DNA from: Mobilitalea sp.
GTDB lineage: Bacteria > Bacillota_A > Clostridia > Lachnospirales > Lachnospiraceae
Length of the DNA stretch: 7,439 bases
Reading direction: 5' to 3'
Assembly (NCBI GenBank): GCA_029974875.1
Contig: JARKQP010000286.1
Location: 1 to 7,439, forward strand
This document shows positions 1-6,248 of the stretch, piece after piece (position 1 is the stretch's first letter; each line of letters opens with the position of its first letter). Position numbers and translations under genes: made by a program. Under the pieces are notes generated by a model, which was not told the origin of the DNA, made no database searches, and saw only the letters and a program-made list of their open reading frames with translations.

Positions 1-60
1 CATAAGTTATATAAAAAGAGATTGTCAATTAGATGGCAGGGCTGAAAGAAAGGGGAATTA

Positions 61-1179
61 TTATCTATGCAAAGCTTCCACCAGGGCAATCAGGGTAAGT
101 GCCTGTCCGTAGGCCATGGGTTTAATTTGGATTCCTTTATAGTGGTTGGCATCCATGCCCATGGCAGTGCCTGCCGACACCTTCTGGACAGTACCGTCAT
201 CTGCTATGCTTTGCACCAGGCCAGAAAGTGCTCTCTCGGCCATAGGCTGGTAGGAGGTGTCCAGATAGCCATGCTTTATGGCATTTAGGATGCCGGCTGT
301 AATGGCGGCCGATCCTGAGGCTTCCTCATATGAGGTATCGTCATCTAAAACAGTAGTCCATAGGCCGGAATCGCGTTGTAACTGTCCAAGAGAACCAATC
401 TGGGTTTTAAAGGTATTCAGAATATATTCTTTCAGGCTTTCAGGCATTTCCTTGTTGGCTAATATCAATTCAATTGAACTTAACGTAAACCATGAATTAC
501 CTCTGCACCAGAAAATTCCTCCAAAGTTATCCTTTCGGTCAAAGCTCCATCCATGATAGAATAAGCCGGTATGCCTGTCGCATAGATATTTTATATGAAG
601 AAGAATTTGATATTCTGCAGTTTGCTGCCATACTCTATTATGATACCTGGCAGCCATTTTATATAGAAACAGGACAGTCATAAAAACAGTATCCAGCCAT
701 AGCTGGGAGTTATTCAGGATAACGGCGTTCCTGTCACCGATCCCGGTAGTGACATGCTGGAATCCGTTTTCGGATGTCTTAGGCAATCCGCTAACAAGCC
801 AATCCGCCTGACTGATACAGAGGGCTTCATACTTCTCCATTTCCGGCATTTTATCTAAAATACTTATTAGTGTAAGATAGGGGGCGGTGGTGTTGATATT
901 TCTTGAAGGCAGTCCGGTTTCCAAATTTCTTCGGAACCACTCTGTAAAGAAATCCATATACCGGTCATCACCATAATATTCCTGGAGCTTATAGATACCA
1001 TATAAACCTACGCCCTGGGGCCAGTCCCATTCCTCGATCCCGAAATCCCTGCTGCAGTTACCTGTTTTTAATATTTCTTCCAATGATTGCAGCTTATCAT
1101 TTTCATAGTCGGCTCCTCCTAAATGAAGCAGCTTGTCAATCACCAAATTAATTTTTGGAAGTAGAAATTCATTTGTCAT
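61..1179 (-). CDS. GH105 unsaturated glycuronyl (rhamnogalacturonyl) hydrolase, YteR-like
   Basis: Family GH105 enzymes remove the 4,5-unsaturated uronic acid that polysaccharide lyases leave at the non-reducing end of pectic or related oligosaccharides. The 372-residue length fits the family, and there is no signal peptide, so it should act in the cytoplasm on imported oligosaccharides. Visible family motifs are NNSQLWLDTVFM (156-167), whose D163 I match to the catalytic Asp143 of B. subtilis YteR, GLFYHGWSFD (205-214), RGNSW (226-230), EEASGSAA (285-292), SAGTAMG (335-341) and the C-terminal AYGQALTLIAL (356-366). The frame is open 11 codons further upstream, but I chose the inner ATG because AGGAGG lies 7 nt before it. 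The gene starts 2 nt after the response regulator stop, so it is probably translationally coupled and last or near last in the kinase-regulator operon. The exact substrate (rhamnogalacturonan, other galacturonides, or glucuronides) cannot be read from sequence; GH88 is a less likely alternative. Confidence 0.9.
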   Translation of the reverse strand: MTNEFLLPKINLVIDKLLHLGGADYENDKLQSLEEILKTGNCSRDFGIEEWDWPQGVGLYGIYKLQEYYGDDRYMDFFTEWFRRNLETGLPSRNINTTAPYLTLISILDKMPEMEKYEALCISQADWLVSGLPKTSENGFQHVTTGIGDRNAVILNNSQLWLDTVFMTVLFLYKMAARYHNRVWQQTAEYQILLHIKYLCDRHTGLFYHGWSFDRKDNFGGIFWCRGNSWFTLSSIELILANKEMPESLKEYILNTFKTQIGSLGQLQRDSGLWTTVLDDDTSYEEASGSAAITAGILNAIKHGYLDTSYQPMAERALSGLVQSIADDGTVQKVSAGTAMGMDANHYKGIQIKPMAYGQALTLIALVEALHR

Positions 1180-1181
1180 GT

Positions 1182-2720
1182 TTATTCCTCCTGGATGGAT
1201 TTTATATAGCAACTGGGAGACATCCCAGTTTCTTTTTTAAATATGTGGCTAAAATATTGGGGGTTATTTCCGCATCCGACCAACTCGGCAATCATTTTGA
1301 TTTTATCAACGCTATTATACTGTTTTAATAATAACTTGCTGCGCTTGATCCTCTGGTGGGTAAGATAACCCGAAAATTTATCACCTGTTTCACTTAAAAA
1401 TTTCTTGCTGAGATAATCAACATTCATATACAAATAATTTTCAGCAATCCATTTTAAGGATAAATTCGGATCTTCAAGGTGCTCCGCTACAATTTTTTTT
1501 ACCTGCTCGCTCAATTTCAGTGCGGTCGAATTACTTAAATGTTCTTCAATCATTTCTTCTAAATGCCTGCTTAAGGCTCTCGACAATTTTCTGCAATTTG
1601 TTATTTGGTTTAACTGGTATAATTTATCCGAGGCTGACATCATTGTAGCGGGTGTATAAAATGCCGCTAACTGCATGATGGAAGAAGAAACAATCTGTTT
1701 TAATAAATTTAAGTCTGTAATTGGCTCCACCAGCTGCTTAAAATAGCTTAATGCATTTCTGACGGTTCCGGGATCCGGGCTTTTTAGCTGCAAAATACAC
1801 TGGTCAAATTCCTGCAGGATATTTTTAAAATTACAGATATGGATAAAATTATTTCCGTCAACGGAATAGTAAACCATTTCATATCTCTTGATTTTAGCAA
1901 GAATTGTATTGAGCAGCAGCTCTAAATTATTAAACTCTTTGCGTTCATACTGAAAAGAAACCGTGTGGTTTTGGGGACAAAGGCCGTTCATAAAATTGTC
2001 AAGGTCTGCCGTATCCATACCGGGGGATTTATAGAAAAATAGTAAGGTATTATTTACATAAATAATATTAAATACAGTTCCAGAGTATTGGGAGCGGTGG
2101 AAGGCCATGATTTTAGTGGTGACTGCGGATAGCGACCGTTGTTCTACAAAGTACAAAAAGCATAATTCATATGGTTCGCTGTAAAAATCCAGATAAATAT
2201 GGTAAGGGTCATAAATGTTGGAAAAGTCAAAGGCATGAAGGGAAGCCTTGTCGACAAAAATACCCGCACTGATAATCGTTAGGATAATATTACTTTCAAA
2301 ATAACGGATCAGGGTATTGTCGGGTGTACCCTGCCTGGAACTCCTCTTTTTGACAAGGCTGTTGACCGTATCCTGCAAGCATTCCATAATCTGAAGCTCA
2401 TTACAGGGTTTCAACAGATAGTTCTTGACGCCATAACGCATCGCTTCCTGTGCATACTTAAATTCATCGTATCCGGACAGAATAATAAATTCGGTGTCCT
2501 GATTAATTTTTTTAATACGGTCTATCAGCTCAAGGCCGGTAAGGCCGGGCATTTTGATATCTGTTAAAACTATGTCGGGATATTCATCCAGAATAATATT
2601 ATAAGCCTCGATACCATTCGAGGCGGTACCGATAAGTTGGATGTCCAGGGAAGCTAAGTCAATTATGGAGGAAATAGTTTCCCGTATTATTTTTTCATCA
2701 TCAGCAATCAATAATTTCAT
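1182..2720 (-). CDS. Response regulator, REC domain plus AraC-type HTH (YesN family)
   Basis: This 512-residue protein is a two-component response regulator and transcription factor. The N-terminal receiver domain (about 1-118) keeps the full active site: acidic pair D7/D8, phospho-acceptor D54 in LTDIKMPG, S82 and K104 in LLKP. The C-terminus (about 404-508) is an AraC/XylS DNA-binding domain with two helix-turn-helix units, around 421-441 and 471-493, and the typical ending YFSHIFKKETGMSP (489-502). The central region of about 285 residues has no motif I recognise; long central regions are common in clostridial and paenibacillar YesN proteins, whereas B. subtilis YesN is shorter. The start ATG overlaps the kinase stop by 4 nt (ATGA), with AAGGAG 11 nt upstream. 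It is presumably phosphorylated by the adjacent kinase and probably activates the divergent importer promoter, which carries direct repeats suited to an AraC-type protein. Target assignment is inference. Confidence 0.95.
   Translation of the reverse strand: MKLLIADDEKIIRETISSIIDLASLDIQLIGTASNGIEAYNIILDEYPDIVLTDIKMPGLTGLELIDRIKKINQDTEFIILSGYDEFKYAQEAMRYGVKNYLLKPCNELQIMECLQDTVNSLVKKRSSRQGTPDNTLIRYFESNIILTIISAGIFVDKASLHAFDFSNIYDPYHIYLDFYSEPYELCFLYFVEQRSLSAVTTKIMAFHRSQYSGTVFNIIYVNNTLLFFYKSPGMDTADLDNFMNGLCPQNHTVSFQYERKEFNNLELLLNTILAKIKRYEMVYYSVDGNNFIHICNFKNILQEFDQCILQLKSPDPGTVRNALSYFKQLVEPITDLNLLKQIVSSSIMQLAAFYTPATMMSASDKLYQLNQITNCRKLSRALSRHLEEMIEEHLSNSTALKLSEQVKKIVAEHLEDPNLSLKWIAENYLYMNVDYLSKKFLSETGDKFSGYLTHQRIKRSKLLLKQYNSVDKIKMIAELVGCGNNPQYFSHIFKKETGMSPSCYIKSIQEE
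1187..1192 (-). promoter_or_regulatory. Ribosome binding site deciding the GH105 start
   Basis: AGGAGG on the minus strand sits 7 nt upstream of the ATG at 1179. It lies inside the last codons of the response regulator gene. It favours the 372-residue protein over a 383-residue version beginning at 1212, which would place this site inside the coding sequence. Confidence 0.85.
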
Positions 2721-4531
2721 GAGCAGTGGTTCTCCTTATAGGGAATTTGGATCTGGGCAACCGCATGATCTTCATCCGGGTTGAAAAATTGCAGCCCATA
2801 TCCTTCTCCATAGCTTAATTGGATCCGTTTTTGGATATTTAATATTCCAATCCCATTGCCACGGGGGGTAATCTGGTGGTTTTCTAATTTCAGCAGCAGG
2901 TCATCTTCAAACTGGGAGCCATTATTTTTGATTTGGATAATTGCTAAAGCATTGTCAGCATAAGCGGTTATTTCAATCAGGCAGGTTTCGGTGATTACTT
3001 CCATTGCATAATTGACAGCGTTTTCAACCAAGGGCTGAAGGGAAAGCCGCGGTAATAATAAGGAATTCAGGCGGGCATCAATGGATGTTTGAAAACAGAT
3101 ACGGTCATCAAACCGGATTCGGATAATATCCATATAATTTTTAACAATAGAAATTTCCTGTTCCAGAGTTGAAGATATATTATTTTCCTTCTGGCTTAAC
3201 GTGGTTCTCAGCAGGGAGCCCAAGGATTCAATCATAATAGAAATATCCTTCTCTCCCAGTGCTTTTGCCCTCCAATTAATCGATTCCAGGGTATTGTATA
3301 GAAAATGTGGATTTACCTGGTTTTCCAGGGCCTTTATTTTAGCATCCCGGTATAGGATCTCTTGGAAGAAGAATTTTTCCACCAATTCCTGGTGCTGTGT
3401 TGCCATAAGGTCAAAATTTCTATGTAATTCCCCGATTTCATCCTTTCGTTCGGAGTAGTCATAAGAGGTATCCTTCACAAAGGTTTTGCTTTTTCCGAAG
3501 GCTTCCATTTTAGCTGCCAGTCTGCTGAAATGAACAGTAATCGAATTAATCATGGACTTCGCGATCAGAAAAATAAGAAGGACTGCAGCCATATTAATGC
3601 AGATGGCAGAGAATAACGTTAAAAATTGTGTGTTGTATATATTCTGATATGATACGAGACAGATGAAATCCCAGGCGAAATCAGGAATTGTTTCGTGCAC
3701 ATAGAAATATTGCCTGTTATTTAGCCGGAGGATACCATAGTTATGGTCCACCCTTTGGTATGCCTGGGAGACTATATTGTCATCAAGTGCTTTGGAGTGA
3801 TAGATCTCCCCGCTATCATTTGCAATAATAAATTGTGCCGGTTCTGAAAACATAGTTGTATCCATGGCAGTATTAACGACAGCATCCAAATCGATATTCA
3901 CTACGATGGTACCTATTTTATTTAATGCCATCTTTTCTGCCTTGCGGATATCTCTGACCAGGAACAGGCCATATTCATTGCAGTAAGCATCCGACCAGAC
4001 AGGATACCCTGATTTTTCAGAGGCCTCCAGCAATAGCCCGTTGTGGATCTGCTCCGGGGTTTTCTTACTGAGTGCAATATTACTGTAAGAAATATAAGAA
4101 TCATTATACAAATTAATGTATCTGATGTTGTTTGATTTATAGTTGGTGTAATATTCCGGGACGAGAAAAGAGAGTGTCCGGAAGGCAGCGCTCCTTTTGC
4201 TGTTGTCCACATGCTCTGCGGCTATAGTCAGATTGGTCTGTATTCTGCTGTCGGCAATGATGATGTCCGTCATTTCTTCAATATTATGTAATTTCTCAGA
4301 TATGGATTTTGTTCCCGTCAATAATGTATTTGAGATTGCTTCATATAGGAGCTTGCTGTTGGAACGGGTAATAACACTTAATGCGATAATACTGGCAGAA
4401 AAGTTTACACATAAAATAACTAGGACAATAGTGATTATTTTTTGGTAAAGGGAAGCATTCACATAAACGGACCTGATTTTTCTATAGGACTGAAAGAATA
4501 AATTTTTATCATTTTTACGTTTATGGGACAT
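2717..4531 (-). CDS. Membrane sensor histidine kinase, YesM/LytS-type (His_kinase family)
   Basis: This 604-residue kinase has the standard YesM layout. A first membrane segment lies at about 31-55, an extracellular sensor region at about 56-300 (its PVWSDAY...GTIVVNIDLDAV part resembles Cache-type sensors), and a second membrane segment at about 303-326. A HAMP-like linker and helical stretch (about 327-400) lead to the phospho-acceptor motif QVNPHFLYN (405-413), with H409 as the phosphorylated histidine. The ATPase domain follows, with N-box LQPLVENAVNYA (498-509) and G-box GNGIGILNIQKRI (558-570). The segment IKNNGSQF (534-541) stands where many relatives have a DxGxG-like motif, so this box is degenerate. 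The start has AGGAGGT 5 nt upstream. It is the first gene of the minus-strand operon and divergent from a sugar importer, so it probably senses the transported saccharide directly or through the binding protein; the ligand is unknown. Confidence 0.95.
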   Translation of the reverse strand: MSHKRKNDKNLFFQSYRKIRSVYVNASLYQKIITIVLVILCVNFSASIIALSVITRSNSKLLYEAISNTLLTGTKSISEKLHNIEEMTDIIIADSRIQTNLTIAAEHVDNSKRSAAFRTLSFLVPEYYTNYKSNNIRYINLYNDSYISYSNIALSKKTPEQIHNGLLLEASEKSGYPVWSDAYCNEYGLFLVRDIRKAEKMALNKIGTIVVNIDLDAVVNTAMDTTMFSEPAQFIIANDSGEIYHSKALDDNIVSQAYQRVDHNYGILRLNNRQYFYVHETIPDFAWDFICLVSYQNIYNTQFLTLFSAICINMAAVLLIFLIAKSMINSITVHFSRLAAKMEAFGKSKTFVKDTSYDYSERKDEIGELHRNFDLMATQHQELVEKFFFQEILYRDAKIKALENQVNPHFLYNTLESINWRAKALGEKDISIMIESLGSLLRTTLSQKENNISSTLEQEISIVKNYMDIIRIRFDDRICFQTSIDARLNSLLLPRLSLQPLVENAVNYAMEVITETCLIEITAYADNALAIIQIKNNGSQFEDDLLLKLENHQITPRGNGIGILNIQKRIQLSYGEGYGLQFFNPDEDHAVAQIQIPYKENHCS

Positions 4532-4570
4532 AGCTTACCTCCTAAAGCAATTACCTGACCTTTTAAAACC

Positions 4571-4598
4571 ATTATAAATTCTAGAAAAATATATGCAA
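4571..4598 (-). promoter_or_regulatory. Candidate sigma-A promoter for the kinase-regulator-GH105 operon
   Basis: On the minus strand a perfect TATAAT (4576-4571) is preceded, after a 16-bp spacer, by TTGCAT (4598-4593), which keeps the TTG of the -35 consensus. The start of transcription would fall near 4564, leaving a leader of about 33 nt that holds the AGGAGGT site. Called by eye only. Confidence 0.55.
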
Positions 4599-4603
4599 GA
4601 GGC

Positions 4604-4647
4604 CTGAGGCTATTTATCGGTTTTTTTAATTTAAGCCTCGGTTTTTT
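4604..4647 (+). other. Terminator-like inverted repeat with T-tract between divergent promoters
   Basis: CTGAGGCT (4604-4611) can pair with AGCCTCGG (4634-4641), an 8-bp stem with one G-T wobble and a loop of 22 nt, followed directly by six T residues (4642-4647). The shape is that of a plus-strand intrinsic terminator. However, both predicted transcripts start outside it (near 4564 leftward and 4686 rightward), so neither would contain it. It may instead be an operator dyad, or end a third transcript that begins close to the kinase start. The long AT-rich loop weakens the terminator reading. Confidence 0.4.
4617..4647 (+). promoter_or_regulatory. Candidate AraC-type activator site: direct repeats with 21-bp period
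   Basis: The 10-mer TCGGTTTTTT occurs at 4617-4626 and again at 4638-4647, exactly 21 bp apart, or two helical turns. The second copy ends 3 bp before the expected -35 position of the importer promoter. AraC-family proteins, with two helix-turn-helix units per monomer, often bind such direct repeats next to the -35. The adjacent response regulator is the obvious candidate binder. T-runs contribute part of the match, so the call is moderate. Confidence 0.45.
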
Positions 4648-4650
4648 GTG

Positions 4651-4679
4651 TATACTTGTACAATTTCAGAAGATATAAT
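4651..4679 (+). promoter_or_regulatory. Importer promoter with perfect -10 and weak -35
   Basis: TATAAT (4674-4679) matches the -10 consensus. At 17-bp spacing the -35 position reads TATACT (4651-4656), a poor match, and the nearby TTG-starting hexamers are at unsuitable distances (12 or 22 bp). Such promoters usually need an activator. Transcription would start near 4686, about 41 nt before the lipoprotein ATG, whose AAGGAGG site is at 4712-4718. Confidence 0.55.
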
Positions 4680-4726
4680 GTGGGTATCTAGTAAAGTAAC
4701 ACAAAAATTTCAAGGAGGATTAAGAA

Positions 4727-6109
4727 ATGGGAAAGAGAATCATCTCCCTCTCGTTAGCAGGATTTTTAATTGTCATGCTACTGGCAGGCTGCGCGAATAA
4801 GGGAACATCTACTACTTCAGATACTGGAGCAGGAAGTAAAACAGAAACAAAAACGGAAACTAAAACGGAAGTAACCAGCAGCGCTGACCAGACAAATGCA
4901 GCGGACAATGCAGCGTTAACGGTCTCATGGTGGGGGAATCAGACAAGAAATGAAAGGACACAGCAGGTATTGGATCTATATACCCAGAATAACCCTGGGG
5001 TAACCTTTGACGGACAGTTTGCGGAATGGGCTGATTACTGGAATAAATTATCCACCGCATCAGCAGGGCACACTCTTCCTGATGTTGTCCAAATGGACTA
5101 CAAATACCTTGAGCAATATGTAAGCAACGATCTGCTCGTTGATTTAATACCCTATATTGACAACGGAACCTTGGATGTAACTGGAATTGATGAAAATATT
5201 TTAAATTCCGGCAAAGTAAATGGCGGGCTTTATGCCATCCCAATCGGGGTGAATGCTCCTGCTTTAATGTACAATAAGACCTTACTTGACCAGAATGGCA
5301 TTACCGTGAAGGATAATCTGTCACTGGGTGAATTTATGGCCTTATGCAAGGAAATCTATGAAAAGACAGGATATAAGACAGGTGCCGCATACGGAGATGG
5401 TGATATATTCATTGAATATACCATGAGATCCTTAGGATCTATTCTTTATGAAAAAGGAAAGCTTGGAGCCACGCAGGAACAGCTGCAGAAGTTTTTTGAG
5501 GTCTATGAAAAAGGAATTTCAGAAGGCTGGATGTGTGATCCAAGCATCTATACGGAAAGAACGATCGGAACCCCGGAACAGATGCCGTTAGTTTATGGTT
5601 CCAGCCCCGCAACAATGAGCTGGTGCGCATTCTCTTATTCCAACGCATTGGCGCCGCTGCAGAATGCTGCTCCAGAGGGTACAGAAATTGCAATGACGAC
5701 ATGGCCGGCTGACGACCAGAAGGCTGCGAATTATCTGAAGCCTGGTATGTTTTTTTCGGTGACAGTAGACAGTAAAAACCCGGAAGCTGCGGCAAAATTT
5801 ATCAGTTACTGGACAAATGATGTGGATGCCAACAAGATCTTAAAGGGAGAAAGAGGTGTTCCGGCATCTGCAAAGGTAGCGGAAGCAATTAAGGATCAGA
5901 TGGATCAAAACCAATTAAAGGCTGTCGCTTATATCAATAATGTTGTAACTCCGACCAGTTCAGTAATTAATCCTCCGGCCCCGGAAGGTTCCGCAGAGGT
6001 TTCCAAGCTGGTAGACCAGCTGGTTGAGATGGTATGCTATAAGCAAATAACAGCAGAGGACGCAGCGGCACAATTATTTCAGAAGGGCAATGAAATGCTG
6101 GCCGACTAA
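4727..6109 (+). CDS. ABC sugar importer, extracellular solute-binding lipoprotein (CUT1, family 1)
   Basis: This 460-residue protein captures a sugar or oligosaccharide outside the membrane and delivers it to the permeases encoded downstream. The N-terminus is a lipoprotein signal: K3/R4, a hydrophobic stretch (5-19) and lipobox LAGC with lipidated C22. A Ser/Thr/Lys/Glu-rich linker (about 25-62) includes a KTET repeat. The folded domain begins with LTVSWWGNQTRN (64-75) and contains LPDVVQMDYKYLEQY (117-131), a stretch typical of CUT1 oligosaccharide-binding proteins. Length is normal for the family. AAGGAGG lies 8 nt before the start. The divergent kinase-regulator pair and GH105 hydrolase suggest a ligand such as an unsaturated pectic or rhamnogalacturonan oligosaccharide, in the manner of the B. 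subtilis Yes/Ytc systems, but ligand identity is inference. Confidence 0.93.
   Translation: MGKRIISLSLAGFLIVMLLAGCANKGTSTTSDTGAGSKTETKTETKTEVTSSADQTNAADNAALTVSWWGNQTRNERTQQVLDLYTQNNPGVTFDGQFAEWADYWNKLSTASAGHTLPDVVQMDYKYLEQYVSNDLLVDLIPYIDNGTLDVTGIDENILNSGKVNGGLYAIPIGVNAPALMYNKTLLDQNGITVKDNLSLGEFMALCKEIYEKTGYKTGAAYGDGDIFIEYTMRSLGSILYEKGKLGATQEQLQKFFEVYEKGISEGWMCDPSIYTERTIGTPEQMPLVYGSSPATMSWCAFSYSNALAPLQNAAPEGTEIAMTTWPADDQKAANYLKPGMFFSVTVDSKNPEAAAKFISYWTNDVDANKILKGERGVPASAKVAEAIKDQMDQNQLKAVAYINNVVTPTSSVINPPAPEGSAEVSKLVDQLVEMVCYKQITAEDAAAQLFQKGNEMLAD
4838..4873 (+). repeat. Three 12-bp tandem repeats encoding a KTET linker
   Basis: Three near-identical 12-nt units (consensus AAAACNGAAACN) encode residues 38-49, reading KTET KTET KTEV. 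They lie in the flexible linker between lipidated C22 and the folded binding domain. Unit number could change by slippage without breaking the frame, which would only change tether length. Confidence 0.8.
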
Positions 6110-6122
6110 TTGATAAGCACAA

Positions 6123-6222
6123 TGATTCGAGTGTCAGAAGTCAATTGATATAGATCCGGATGAACCAGTATTCGAATATCTTTATCGCTGTAGTATTCAG
6201 GAGACTTTTGGCACTCGGATTA
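6123..6222 (+). other. Long imperfect inverted repeat between binding-protein and permease genes
   Basis: The arm at 6123-6142 pairs along its whole 20 nt with 6203-6222 if four G-U pairs are allowed, enclosing 60 nt. Within the enclosed part are the palindromes ATCCGGAT (6154-6161) and TATTCGAATA (6169-6178), the repeat AGTATTC (6167-6173 and 6192-6198), and alternative small stems such as 6174-6179 with 6193-6198. No T-run follows the right arm, so it is not a standard terminator. In binding-protein importer operons, a hairpin here often protects the upstream mRNA or limits read-through, so that binding protein outnumbers permease. AATTGATA also repeats at 6108-6115 and 6143-6150. The rest of the 139-nt gap shows no promoter I trust. 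Confidence 0.6.
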
Positions 6223-6248
6223 CACTATATGAAGGAAGAAGACAGTTA

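Noticed and set aside
1..28. Minus-strand TTGACA (28-23), a perfect -35 box reading out of the left window end, as a promoter for the next gene
   Set aside because: The matching -10 would lie at or beyond base 1 and the visible bases (TTATG) are a poor match, so it cannot be supported from this window.
1..60. Terminator after the GH105 gene
   Set aside because: The 60 bases downstream of the stop hold no GC-rich stem followed by a T-run on the minus strand; a terminator or further operon gene may lie outside.
67..683. Plus-strand open frames of 63-92 codons opposite the GH105 gene
   Set aside because: They overlap a well supported gene on the other strand, have no convincing ribosome binding sites and no recognisable protein features.
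1180..1212. Longer GH105 start at 1212 giving 11 extra residues
   Set aside because: It overlaps the regulator end, would place the AGGAGG site inside the gene, and the extra residues MLYKIHPGGIN do not look like family sequence.
4197..4448. Plus-strand 83-codon frame and minus-strand 96-codon frame (3922-4212) within the kinase gene
   Set aside because: Hydrophobic or basic look comes from reading the kinase sensor region in the wrong frame; no independent start signals.
4860..5795. Minus-strand open frames of 127 and 118 codons opposite the binding-protein gene
   Set aside because: They are antisense to a clear family-1 binding protein, with odd composition and no motif or ribosome binding site.
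6108..6173. Internal promoter ahead of permease 1, from the two TTGATA hexamers
   Set aside because: No acceptable -10 occurs 16-18 bp downstream of either hexamer.
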